The position numbers and the translations under genes are program-made. Shown piece by piece: positions 42,598-49,685 of a stretch of DNA of 64,000 nt (positions within the stretch are counted from its first letter, which is position 1; each line of letters opens with the position of its first letter). The notes under the pieces were generated by a model, which saw nothing but the letters and a program-made list of their open reading frames with translations, had not been told where the DNA came from and made no database searches. Source of the stretch: Candidatus Pacearchaeota archaeon (lineage in GTDB: Archaea; Nanobdellota; Nanobdellia; Pacearchaeales; GW2011-AR1); the NCBI GenBank assembly GCA_018221285.1, contig JAAOYJ010000003.1, positions 213,030 through 277,029 of the forward strand. Reading direction: 5' to 3'.

Positions 42598-43878
42598 TTA
42601 GACCCACTGCTCCAAAGCTTCTTCAAGCTCAACATGATTCTTTGCATATTCTTTAAGTGACTTCTTTTTCAAAACAGCGTCGACAGCTTGACGCATTGCG
42701 ATGGAACCCGCTTCTGTTCCGAATTTGTGCCCATGAATTCCTCCTCCTGCTTGTATGGCTATATCCTTTCCTAAGTGTTTCATTAGAAATGGAACATGTC
42801 CTGGGTGCAGTCCTCCTGAAGAAACTCCTAAAGTTGGCTTAATCTTTCTCCAATTCTGTGCCAATCTATGATGGGTTTCCTTAACTTTATATTTTTCAAT
42901 ATCTTCTTCAATCTCAATAATCTGTTTTATTTTTCCCTCAAGCTTTCCAATTCCTGTTCCAATATGAATCTGATCAACCCCGATCAATCTTGCAAAATCA
43001 GCTAAGACCATCATGCTGACCCCATGTTCAGGATTTCTATCAAATGCTGCATGCATTGCCCTATGTGCATGAAGTGCCAGTTTGAAATTACCTTCCCTCA
43101 AAGTTTGTAATGCTGCCCAACCAGAAGTAATAATATCAATCATCACATACTTGCCCCCCATTTTCTCAACAAGCTGGGCCCTCTTCATCATCTCCTTTGT
43201 CTCTGCAGTAACATTAATCAAATAACCTTTTTTCTCACCTGTCTCACTCTCAGCCTTATCTGCCATCTCCAATGTTTTGGCCAATCGTTTTTCAAAAACA
43301 TTAAATCTCTGAGAAGCAAGATTCTCGTCGTCCTTAACAATATCACATCCTCCTTTCCAAGCCTGATAAGCAGATTCTGCATGATGTTTAACATTTAATC
43401 CTAACTTTGGTTTTACGATTGTTCCAACCAACGGCCGATTTTTAACTTTCAAGATTCTCCTAACTCCTTTAATTCCATATCGAGGCCCTTTGAAACTTTT
43501 CAAAATACTTTTAGGAAAACTAACGTCCTCCAATCTAATCACCTTAACAGCTTTCATTCCCATTATATTCCCTGCAATCGACGACAAAATGTTCGGAACA
43601 TTATCATACTCAAACAATTCCTGCGGATAAGCAATCTTAACCCAACCACTTCTCTTAATCGAAAAAACCTTTGCCTGAAGCTTTTCGACATAATCTAACT
43701 TACTACCCGCAACCTTTGTCCATGTCCCAGTCGACGACTCAAGCGCAACAGTATTCACAGCTTTTTTCAAACTCAAACCTTTTCCAGGAGTAACCTTAAA
43801 CAAACATATCAAATCATTCTTAGGCTTATAACGCAAGTCTATAAATTCAAACTCTTTTTTCTTCACCATCTTCTTCAA
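42598..43878 (-). CDS. rbcL: Ribulose-1,5-bisphosphate carboxylase/oxygenase, form III-type large subunit
   Basis: Fixes CO2 onto ribulose bisphosphate; in archaea it usually works in AMP/nucleoside recycling. All main active-site elements are present: ESSTGTW (E47), GTIVKPKLGL (K156), GGCDIVKDDE with carbamylated K182 and D184/E185, LHAHRAMH (H270, H272), the loop-6 Lys in GKLEG (K312), SSGGLHPGH (353-361) and GGGIHGH (378-384). Length 426 fits form III and not the RuBisCO-like proteins. AMP phosphorylase and R15P isomerase genes are not in this window. The gene stands alone on the minus strand, convergent with the surface-protein gene. Confidence 0.93.
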   Translation of the reverse strand: MKKMVKKKEFEFIDLRYKPKNDLICLFKVTPGKGLSLKKAVNTVALESSTGTWTKVAGSKLDYVEKLQAKVFSIKRSGWVKIAYPQELFEYDNVPNILSSIAGNIMGMKAVKVIRLEDVSFPKSILKSFKGPRYGIKGVRRILKVKNRPLVGTIVKPKLGLNVKHHAESAYQAWKGGCDIVKDDENLASQRFNVFEKRLAKTLEMADKAESETGEKKGYLINVTAETKEMMKRAQLVEKMGGKYVMIDIITSGWAALQTLREGNFKLALHAHRAMHAAFDRNPEHGVSMMVLADFARLIGVDQIHIGTGIGKLEGKIKQIIEIEEDIEKYKVKETHHRLAQNWRKIKPTLGVSSGGLHPGHVPFLMKHLGKDIAIQAGGGIHGHKFGTEAGSIAMRQAVDAVLKKKSLKEYAKNHVELEEALEQWV

Positions 43879-43905
43879 CTAAATAGAAATCAATCATTAA
43901 TAAAT

Positions 43906-44049
43906 TTAATGTAAACAAGCAGGCAAATCACCCTCTTCTCGATGATGTGCAACACACTCACAACAAGTCCCTTTTCGAGGACAATTTGGCCAATCACATG
44001 GACAATCTTTTAGATTCTCTTCTTTGTTAGGACAAGGTTTTCTTGTCAT
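43906..44049 (-). CDS. Tiny cysteine-rich protein coupled to CysRS (DUF6485-like)
   Basis: A 47-residue protein: MTRKPCPNKEENLKDCPCDW... with eight cysteines and a C-terminal DLPACLH. The CPNKE(E)NL, CxC, RKGxCCEC and HHREEGxLPAC pattern is the one I remember for DUF6485 small proteins (memory, not searched). The eight Cys and His residues suggest a metal site. Its ATG overlaps the cysS stop as ATGA, which supports real translation, coupled to cysteinyl-tRNA synthetase. Confidence 0.8.
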   Translation of the reverse strand: MTRKPCPNKEENLKDCPCDWPNCPRKGTCCECVAHHREEGDLPACLH

Positions 44050-45425
44050 ATTCTCCTTACAACACTCCTCCCTTCAACATCATCAACACTAAACCCTAAT
44101 TTTTTAATCTTATTCCTTAACTCATCAGCCTTTTTCCAATCCTTCTTCTTTCTGGCTTCTTCCCTTTTCTCTGCAAGTTCTGTTATTTTTTTAGGAACAT
44201 CTCTTTCCAACAACTTCAAACCAAAAACTTCATCCATCTTTTTGATTGTTCTCAACTTGCCGTAGGCTTTTTCATCTCTAACAAGTTTCCATAAAACCTG
44301 CAAGGCCTTTGGAGTATTCAAATCATCATTCATTGCTTTCTCAAACTCTTTTAAATATTTCTTGTTTGTCTTCTTGTCGTCCTTCATTCCTGCAATGTTT
44401 GCTTTCAATCTTTGATATGTTTGTTGGCTAGACTTCAAGTTCTTCATATCAAATACAAGCCTTTTTCTATAATGTGTCCCAAGGCACAGATATCTAAACT
44501 CTAAAGGATGAATACCTTTTTTCTCAAGATCAGAAATTATCAAAATATTTCCTCCACTCTTTGCCATTCTACTATCTTTTAATGTGAGGTGATTACTGTG
44601 CATCCAATACTTTACCCACGGACTTTTTCCAGTAACCGATTCTGTCTGAGCAATTTCATTTGTATGGTGAACAGAGATATGGTCAATCCCTCCTGTGTGA
44701 ATATCAAACTGGTCCCCAAGATGTTTCATTGACATTGCAGAACATTCTATATGCCATCCTGGAAAACCTTTACCCCAGGGAGAATCCCACAACATTAAAT
44801 GATTCTTATGTTTTCCAACGCCCTTGAACCACAAAACAAAATCATACGGATTTTTCTTCTCCCTATCAACTTTAACCCTTGCCCCTGCTTTCAAATCCTC
44901 TAACTTTAATTTTGCTAATTTACCATAATCTTTAAACTTACTAACATCAAAATAAACCGCACTGTCTGTCTCATAAGCAAAACCTTTTTTCTCCATTATC
45001 TTAATCAACCCAATCATCTCTTTGACATAATTTGTAGCGTGCGGCCAAGCATCTGGCTCAAGAACATTTAACTTTTCCAAATCTTCCTTAAACACATCCT
45101 CATATTTCTTGGCTATCTTTAACATAGAACCCTTAGTAAGCGGAAGCCCTTCCCTCTTAATCGCCTTCACCATTTTATCCTCACCTTCATCAGCGTCAGA
45201 AGTCAAATGCCCTACATCAGTAATATTGATTATGTGTTTTACTTTATAATCATTAAACAAAAGAGTTCTTTCAAGAATATCTTCAAAAACATACCTTCTC
45301 ATATTTCCTATATGCTGATACCAATAAACAGTAGGGCCACATCCATAAATCCCAACCTTCCCTTTCTTCAACGGCCTAAAAACCTCTTTCTTTCTAGTTA
45401 ATGTATTATATAATTTCAAAACCAT
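44046..45425 (-). CDS. cysS: Cysteinyl-tRNA synthetase
   Basis: Charges tRNA-Cys. It is a class I enzyme: HIGN (38-41), YGCGPTVY (zinc-binding C29), HIECSAMS and DIHTGGIDHISVHHTNE (zinc and substrate residues), and a KMSKS variant, RMAKSGG, near 283. Length 459 is normal. The last four bases overlap the start of a 47-residue cysteine-rich gene. The presence of CysRS argues against dependence on the SepRS/SepCysS route. Confidence 0.95.
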   Translation of the reverse strand: MVLKLYNTLTRKKEVFRPLKKGKVGIYGCGPTVYWYQHIGNMRRYVFEDILERTLLFNDYKVKHIINITDVGHLTSDADEGEDKMVKAIKREGLPLTKGSMLKIAKKYEDVFKEDLEKLNVLEPDAWPHATNYVKEMIGLIKIMEKKGFAYETDSAVYFDVSKFKDYGKLAKLKLEDLKAGARVKVDREKKNPYDFVLWFKGVGKHKNHLMLWDSPWGKGFPGWHIECSAMSMKHLGDQFDIHTGGIDHISVHHTNEIAQTESVTGKSPWVKYWMHSNHLTLKDSRMAKSGGNILIISDLEKKGIHPLEFRYLCLGTHYRKRLVFDMKNLKSSQQTYQRLKANIAGMKDDKKTNKKYLKEFEKAMNDDLNTPKALQVLWKLVRDEKAYGKLRTIKKMDEVFGLKLLERDVPKKITELAEKREEARKKKDWKKADELRNKIKKLGFSVDDVEGRSVVRRI

Positions 45426-45459
45426 AATATCCTCAAGAAATCCTAATTTAAATAACTAA

Positions 45460-46023
45460 TTATTTTGATGTAACAGTAAGATAAACTTCTACTGAAGAGC
45501 CATATATTTTTGTTCCCTTTTCCATGCTTATGGCATAAGTTATTTTACAAGGAGGAAAAGTTTCAGGAATGCCAAACTTGATAAAAGTAGGATACTCCAT
45601 TATATCTCCTGCAGGAATTTGTATGTTGTTCTTGTCTTTTCCTAGTGCAATTAAATCTTCTGCTTCAGAAAGTCTTATGTCACAACTTGCTTCTTCAGCA
45701 GAAATTGAATATGAAAACCTGTCAGCACTTTCTCCAATGTTTCTTATAGAAAAACCAAAACCTCTTGTATCCTCACCTTTTTTTATCTCAACCTCTCTAG
45801 TTGAAGGAATTATCACGATTTTTTTTGTGTTGCTCTCTGCGAAAAGTTTCTGAATTTCTGATTCAACTGCGGAATCAATCCCTTCTATATTCTTAATCGC
45901 CCCACTAAAAATCGACCTCACTAAAACTAATCCAAGAATTAGAACAGTCATAAGCAACACTATTGTAACAATAGTTCCGACACTCATCTCCATCGCTGCT
46001 TTTTTTGAAGTTATTTTTCTCAT
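45460..46023 (-). CDS. Pilin-like secreted protein
   Basis: A 187-residue protein (start at 46023, one base after the upstream stop; an earlier start at 46050 lies inside that gene). The N-terminal SKKAAMEMSVGTIVTIVLLMTVLILGLVLV is a basic stretch followed by a long hydrophobic helix with a Glu near the start (AMEMS), like type IV pilin-type signal segments. The rest is a beta-rich ectodomain with two Cys. It is the second gene after a small DUF4190-like membrane protein. Filament subunit or membrane-anchored accessory is likely. Confidence 0.65.
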   Translation of the reverse strand: MRKITSKKAAMEMSVGTIVTIVLLMTVLILGLVLVRSIFSGAIKNIEGIDSAVESEIQKLFAESNTKKIVIIPSTREVEIKKGEDTRGFGFSIRNIGESADRFSYSISAEEASCDIRLSEAEDLIALGKDKNNIQIPAGDIMEYPTFIKFGIPETFPPCKITYAISMEKGTKIYGSSVEVYLTVTSK

Positions 46024-46024
46024 T

Positions 46025-46300
46025 TTATGCTGGAAAGTTTGGTAAAACACCCATACCTTTAGTTGCCAAATAAGCTGTCAATGCAATTGTTATTGCGAAT
46101 AAGATTAGACTTAAAACTATCCCAATCGTACTGAGTTTTTTAGCTCTCTTTGATAAAGGAGTTTTTTCTTTCTTGCTTTGGACAAGCCCGATGATCCCAA
46201 ATACAATTCCTGCCAATGGTGTAAAGAAAGCCATAACAATACTAAGCACGCCAAAGACATAAGCAATAATTCCTCTCTCACCACTTTTTTTATCTGCCAT
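46025..46300 (-). CDS. Small membrane protein, DUF4190-like
   Basis: A 91-residue protein with two to three membrane segments: GIIAYVFGVLSIVMAFFTPLAGIVFGIIGLVQS (about 9-41) and IGIVLSLILFAITIALTAYLATKG (about 59-82), the layout of DUF4190-type proteins. It starts the unit with the pilin-like gene at 45460. Its promoter probably contains the TATA box near 46323-46333, with a G-quadruplex motif just upstream. Confidence 0.7.
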   Translation of the reverse strand: MADKKSGERGIIAYVFGVLSIVMAFFTPLAGIVFGIIGLVQSKKEKTPLSKRAKKLSTIGIVLSLILFAITIALTAYLATKGMGVLPNFPA

Positions 46301-46322
46301 CTTAATTGAATTAATTAAAACT

Positions 46323-46333
46323 TCTTTATAAAA
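46323..46333 (-). promoter_or_regulatory. TATA-box-like promoter of the DUF4190/pilin-like unit
   Basis: On the minus strand, CTTTTATAAAG stands about 25-30 bases upstream of the start codon at 46300, the usual TATA distance for archaeal (nearly leaderless) transcripts. Confidence 0.5.
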
Positions 46334-46346
46334 GTTTTGACTTTGT

Positions 46347-46361
46347 CCCGCCCACCCTCCC
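46347..46361 (-). other. G-quadruplex motif upstream of a promoter
   Basis: On the minus strand the sequence is four GGG runs separated by single bases (A, T, C), a perfect short-loop G4 pattern in an AT-rich gap. It ends about 14 bases before the TATA box of the gene at 46025. The same gap carries an ACACC-GAAA-GGTGT hairpin (about 46449-46462, plus strand) downstream of tRNA-Phe. Confidence 0.6.
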
Positions 46362-46483
46362 GTGGGAAGAGGTTGTTAATTGATTAGCTTCACATAATAT
46401 ATTGGGTAACTCACAATATTATTCTTTATTATCTGTTTCTATCCCGAACACCGAAAGGTGTGAGCAATATATTCAATCAAAAA

Positions 46484-46555
46484 TGGGAGTGGTGGGATTT
46501 GAACCCACGACACCTAGATCTTCAGTCTAGTGCTCTCCCCCTGAGCTACACTCCC
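46484..46555 (-). tRNA. tRNA-Phe (GAA)
   Basis: A complete cloverleaf on the minus strand: 7-bp acceptor stem GGGAGTG/CACTCCC, D arm GCTC/GAGC, anticodon stem CTAGA/TCTAG with loop CTGAAGA (anticodon GAA), T arm GTGGG/CCCAC with loop TTCAAAT, discriminator A. There are no introns and no encoded CCA. A TATA-like CATTTAAAAAAC lies about 30 bases upstream. Confidence 0.96.
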
Positions 46556-46629
46556 TTGGAAAGAAATATGGTTGGAGTTTTTTAAATGTTGTTAATCACA
46601 ATAATCTTTATTAATTCTTTAGAAAGAGT

Positions 46630-47232
46630 TTGTTTATGCAACATCAAAAAATTGATACAGAAGAATTGTTATTCTTCCCTCCTAAGAATATTCAAGAAAT
46701 GTTGAAAGGAGATTTAGAGATTATTTATCCTGATTATTGTATATTCAAGAGAGACACATCTCTTACTCCTGAATTTCAAAGAAGGTCAAGAATTTCTGGA
46801 TTGGCGAGTGATGTAGTTGAATTTTATAATCTTGGGCTAGAATCTCCTATAGGACTTTTTGATACCCAATCTTTTATGAGTATTTTTTTGGATGGAGTCA
46901 AGAATGCTTTCACACATGGCCCTCAAGATTTTCCTTTAATTGTTTATGGTTTATTTCTAGGAGATAAAGGATTGTGTCATGGATTCAAAGATTTTGGAGA
47001 TTATTTTAAATCTCCTGAAGTAAAAAGACAATGGGAATCTAAAGAGTTTATCCCTTCGACAAAAGTAAAACCAGATGGGCCTTATAATGTAGGAACAAGT
47101 AATATACTTCGAACATTAGTAGATTATTTTGAAGTAGATAATTCTCAAGGAGCTCTTTTTTGTGTTCAAAGTCTTAAGAGGTTAGAAATTGAACCTAGTG
47201 ATTTCTTTTACAAATTAATGAAAAAATTGTAA
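46630..47232 (+). CDS. Hypothetical protein, possible degenerate GHKL ATPase
   Basis: A 200-residue soluble protein. The DGVKNAFTHG helix (about 95-104) looks like the N-box of histidine-kinase-type (GHKL) ATP-binding domains, and FKDFGDYF (about 120-127) resembles a degenerate G1 (DxGxG) box, followed by a YNVGTSN segment that might be G2. The usual glycine-rich lid is missing, so ATP binding is doubtful. Its 3' end touches the 3' end of the RNase P RNA on the other strand. Not recognised with confidence. Confidence 0.5.
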   Translation: MFMQHQKIDTEELLFFPPKNIQEMLKGDLEIIYPDYCIFKRDTSLTPEFQRRSRISGLASDVVEFYNLGLESPIGLFDTQSFMSIFLDGVKNAFTHGPQDFPLIVYGLFLGDKGLCHGFKDFGDYFKSPEVKRQWESKEFIPSTKVKPDGPYNVGTSNILRTLVDYFEVDNSQGALFCVQSLKRLEIEPSDFFYKLMKKL

Positions 47233-47543
47233 GCCAGGAATAGGCCACCTTCTGTCGAACTTCGCTGAAGCGAACAGTTCGTGTTAACATTCGACTAAGC
47301 GGTTTAAAACCTTGCACCGGTTGAGATAGTCGTTTCATCAAATCCAATACGTCGCAACTCCGCGCATGCTTCATAGTTCAGTATTGACTGTGGCGTTTCT
47401 TTACTAGAGCTTTGCCTCACGACAATCTTCCTTTCGAAAGACAACCATATACGGTGGGCGGACCTTCCTCAGAATTCGACAATCATATTTTATCGTTTGT
47501 CTATTCAAAGACCGAACTCCGAAGTCAACTACCCGACTTACAA
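47228..47543 (-). ncRNA. rnpB: RNase P RNA
   Basis: Catalytic RNA that removes 5' leaders from pre-tRNAs. The conserved CR-I block GAGGAAGGTCCGCC (plus 47457-47470) and the 3' CR-V block ACAGAAGGTGGCC (plus 47243-47255) are both present, with a GCCACAG core segment between. The ends pair: TTGTAAGTCGGG at the 5' end with CCTGGCTTACAA at the 3' end, forming helix P1, which sets the limits. About 316 nt long, typical of archaeal RNase P RNA. The 3' end overlaps the stop of the convergent gene by a few bases. Confidence 0.92.
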
Positions 47544-47560
47544 AATTAGGGACCATATTT

Positions 47561-47571
47561 AGTTTATAAGT
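47561..47571 (-). promoter_or_regulatory. TATA box of RNase P RNA
   Basis: ACTTATAAACT on the minus strand, about 23-25 bases upstream of the inferred RNA 5' end, the normal archaeal TATA spacing. Confidence 0.6.
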
Positions 47572-47580
47572 TTTGTGTTT

Positions 47581-47979
47581 TCATTTTTCTACACTCTTTA
47601 TTTGAGAACGATTTAAATCTGGAGTTAATTTTAACATCAAAAAAATCCAGCTGTCGCCTTTAGTTTGTTTATAAATTTTGGCGTTTTTCCATCCTGATTC
47701 TAAATATTTTCTCTCTAGAGTCCTAAAGGTTCTTTCTGCATCCCCTTTAGGGATATAACAAAAGGCATCATAAAATAGTCCTTTTTCATCTTCATGAGTA
47801 TAAAGAGGACCAGCACTACATCCCCAAAATTTCTCTACGAGATATCCATCAGGTGTTTCCTTAAAATCTCCTTCATTCATATTCTTATCAAAAGTTTTCT
47901 CTAGCAACTCAACAAGTTTCTTTATTCTTTTGGATAATTTATGCTCAATTGATTGTATGTCTTCAAGACTTTTTGTCAT
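47581..47979 (-). CDS. Hypothetical protein
   Basis: A 132-residue soluble protein with no recognised family. An N-terminal helix (SIEHKLSKRIKKLVELLEKTF) precedes a beta-rich part with an aromatic, cysteine-bearing segment (FWGCSAGPLYTHEDEKG). It lies upstream of RNase P RNA on the same strand. Its stop is about ten bases from the RNA's TATA box. Confidence 0.5.
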   Translation of the reverse strand: MTKSLEDIQSIEHKLSKRIKKLVELLEKTFDKNMNEGDFKETPDGYLVEKFWGCSAGPLYTHEDEKGLFYDAFCYIPKGDAERTFRTLERKYLESGWKNAKIYKQTKGDSWIFLMLKLTPDLNRSQIKSVEK

Positions 47980-48069
47980 TTTCTTATACCTGTCAAGTAG
48001 TTAGAGTATTTATCTATTCCTCTATAAAATATTAACAAAATAGCAAATATTATAAACTAAGTAGTATTT

Positions 48070-49074
48070 ATGTTAATAATGGGGAATGAATATATTAACT
48101 GGGCTGTTGAGCCTGTAGAGGGAAAATTTGAACTGAAATCGAGAGATAAAAAAATAATTGATAATATGTTACATAATTCTAGGATTTCTTTGAGCGAGCT
48201 TGGGAAAAAGTTGAGACTTAGCAAGGTTGCTATTTTTAATAGAATAAAAAATCTGGAATCTAGAGGAGTTATAATGGGATATTCTTGCTTTGTGGATTTT
48301 ATAAAATTGGGGTATTCTGTTTATCAAATAGGAGTGAATGTAAATATGACTATTGAAGGAAAAAATAAATTTGGAGAGAAAATTAAAAAATTGGAATTTG
48401 TTAATCAAGTTTTGCAGTTGTCTAGTGGGAAGTGGAATTATTTAATAAGAATTATTTGTAAAGAGGAGATGATTGATGAACATTTAGATAAAGTAATTGG
48501 GGCTTTTGGCCAAGTTAGAAGTTTTGAGGTCCTTAATGTTTCAAAAGAAATTTTTATTAATAAGGGTGAGGAAAATACTTTTGAATCTTGTAAGGGAAGT
48601 GAGAATTTAACAAAGTTAGAAGTAGATTTGTTGTATGAGCTAGCTAGAAATTCTAGAGGGAAAATTGCGGATTTGGCTGGAAAATTTAATTGTTCCGCAC
48701 AAACGATTGTCAGAAAAATTAAGGAATTGAAAAAGAGAGGAATTATTTTCTCTTTGTTTACAAAAATAAATCCTTTTGTATATGGGAATGAGATGTATAT
48801 TTTTATTTTGACAACTAAAAATAGAGGCATTCAGGAAAAGATTGCGAAGAAATTGGTTTTTATAAAATCTATGGGGATTTTATTAAATTTTCAAAATCCG
48901 AATATTATTAGTTTTCACCTTGTTTCTTCTTTGAAAGATTTGGTTGAGATTGAGGAAGGGGTTAAAGATTACTTTGATAAAATCTCTGATTGCCAGTTTA
49001 TAAGAATCGAATCTCAGTTAGTTTATAATATTTTTCCAGAGGATGTTTATAGAGATATCATCTCCTCGATTTAA
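48070..49074 (+). CDS. Lrp/AsnC-type transcriptional regulator with two HTH domains
   Basis: A 334-residue protein made of two similar halves, each with a winged helix-turn-helix (NSRISLSELGKKLRLSKVAIFNRIKNLESRGVI near 40-72; NSRGKIADLAGKFNCSAQTIVRKIKELKKRGII near 205-237) and a following beta domain, like Lrp/AsnC or TrmB-type regulators fused in tandem. A start at codon 4 (48079) is also possible. The ligand is unknown. The neighbouring genes encode membrane proteins. Confidence 0.8.
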   Translation: MLIMGNEYINWAVEPVEGKFELKSRDKKIIDNMLHNSRISLSELGKKLRLSKVAIFNRIKNLESRGVIMGYSCFVDFIKLGYSVYQIGVNVNMTIEGKNKFGEKIKKLEFVNQVLQLSSGKWNYLIRIICKEEMIDEHLDKVIGAFGQVRSFEVLNVSKEIFINKGEENTFESCKGSENLTKLEVDLLYELARNSRGKIADLAGKFNCSAQTIVRKIKELKKRGIIFSLFTKINPFVYGNEMYIFILTTKNRGIQEKIAKKLVFIKSMGILLNFQNPNIISFHLVSSLKDLVEIEEGVKDYFDKISDCQFIRIESQLVYNIFPEDVYRDIISSI

Positions 49075-49118
49075 ATCTTTGTCAAAACTTTTATAAACAT
49101 AAGTCCTTTAACCTAACC

Positions 49119-49598
49119 ATGAGTTTTGAAGCATGTGAACAACTTTTTGCAGGAAATGCAACTGCACTTATGGATTGTCCTTTTGCACAAGCTTTTGCAG
49201 GAGGTGCTGCAGCAGGTTTAGTTGCCCTCGGAGTTGCGGCGATATCATTAATAATTCTTGCATTTTATATTTATCATGCGATAGCATGGATGACGATTGC
49301 GAGAAAACTAAAGTATAAGAACGCTTGGTTTGCGTGGATACCTTTTCTTGCCACAGCAATGAGACTTCAACTTGGAGGATTTCATTGGGCATGGACGTTC
49401 TTATGGTTAATTCCTATTGTAGGGTGGATTGCACTATTTATTTTAATGATAATCTCTACTTGGAAAATCTTTGCAAAAAGAAAATATCCTGGATGGTTTA
49501 GTCTATCACAGATAATTCCTAAGCTTGGAGGAATCCTTTATTTAGTAATAATCGGATTCGTGGCATGGGAAGACAGAAAGAAAATGCTCTTCAAATAA
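49119..49598 (+). CDS. Membrane protein, DUF5684-like
   Basis: A 159-residue protein with four to five membrane segments. An N-terminal Ala-rich segment (FAGGAAAGLVALGVAAISLIILAFYIYHAIAW) precedes RKLKYKNAWFAWIPFLATAM and WTFLWLIPIVGWIALFILMIISTWKIF, which resemble DUF5684-type proteins with AWxAWIP and P-x-GW motifs. It is followed by the RND gene on the same strand. Function unknown. Confidence 0.6.
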   Translation: MSFEACEQLFAGNATALMDCPFAQAFAGGAAAGLVALGVAAISLIILAFYIYHAIAWMTIARKLKYKNAWFAWIPFLATAMRLQLGGFHWAWTFLWLIPIVGWIALFILMIISTWKIFAKRKYPGWFSLSQIIPKLGGILYLVIIGFVAWEDRKKMLFK

Positions 49599-49685
49599 TT
49601 CTCCCCACCAACAAACTTATAAACATATTTTCTGAATTATCTTAAAGGTGTTGGTCTTCAGAAACCTTATTCTGTTTAGGGAAAC

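Noticed and set aside
42544-42612. ACCCACTGCTC found twice around the RuBisCO gene end
   Set aside because: The match is only 11 bases, one copy being the gene's own C-terminal codons; too short to claim duplication.
47500-47546. Similarity of CGGAGTTCGG in RNase P RNA and in the patch near 62061
   Set aside because: Ten shared bases without context; probably chance.
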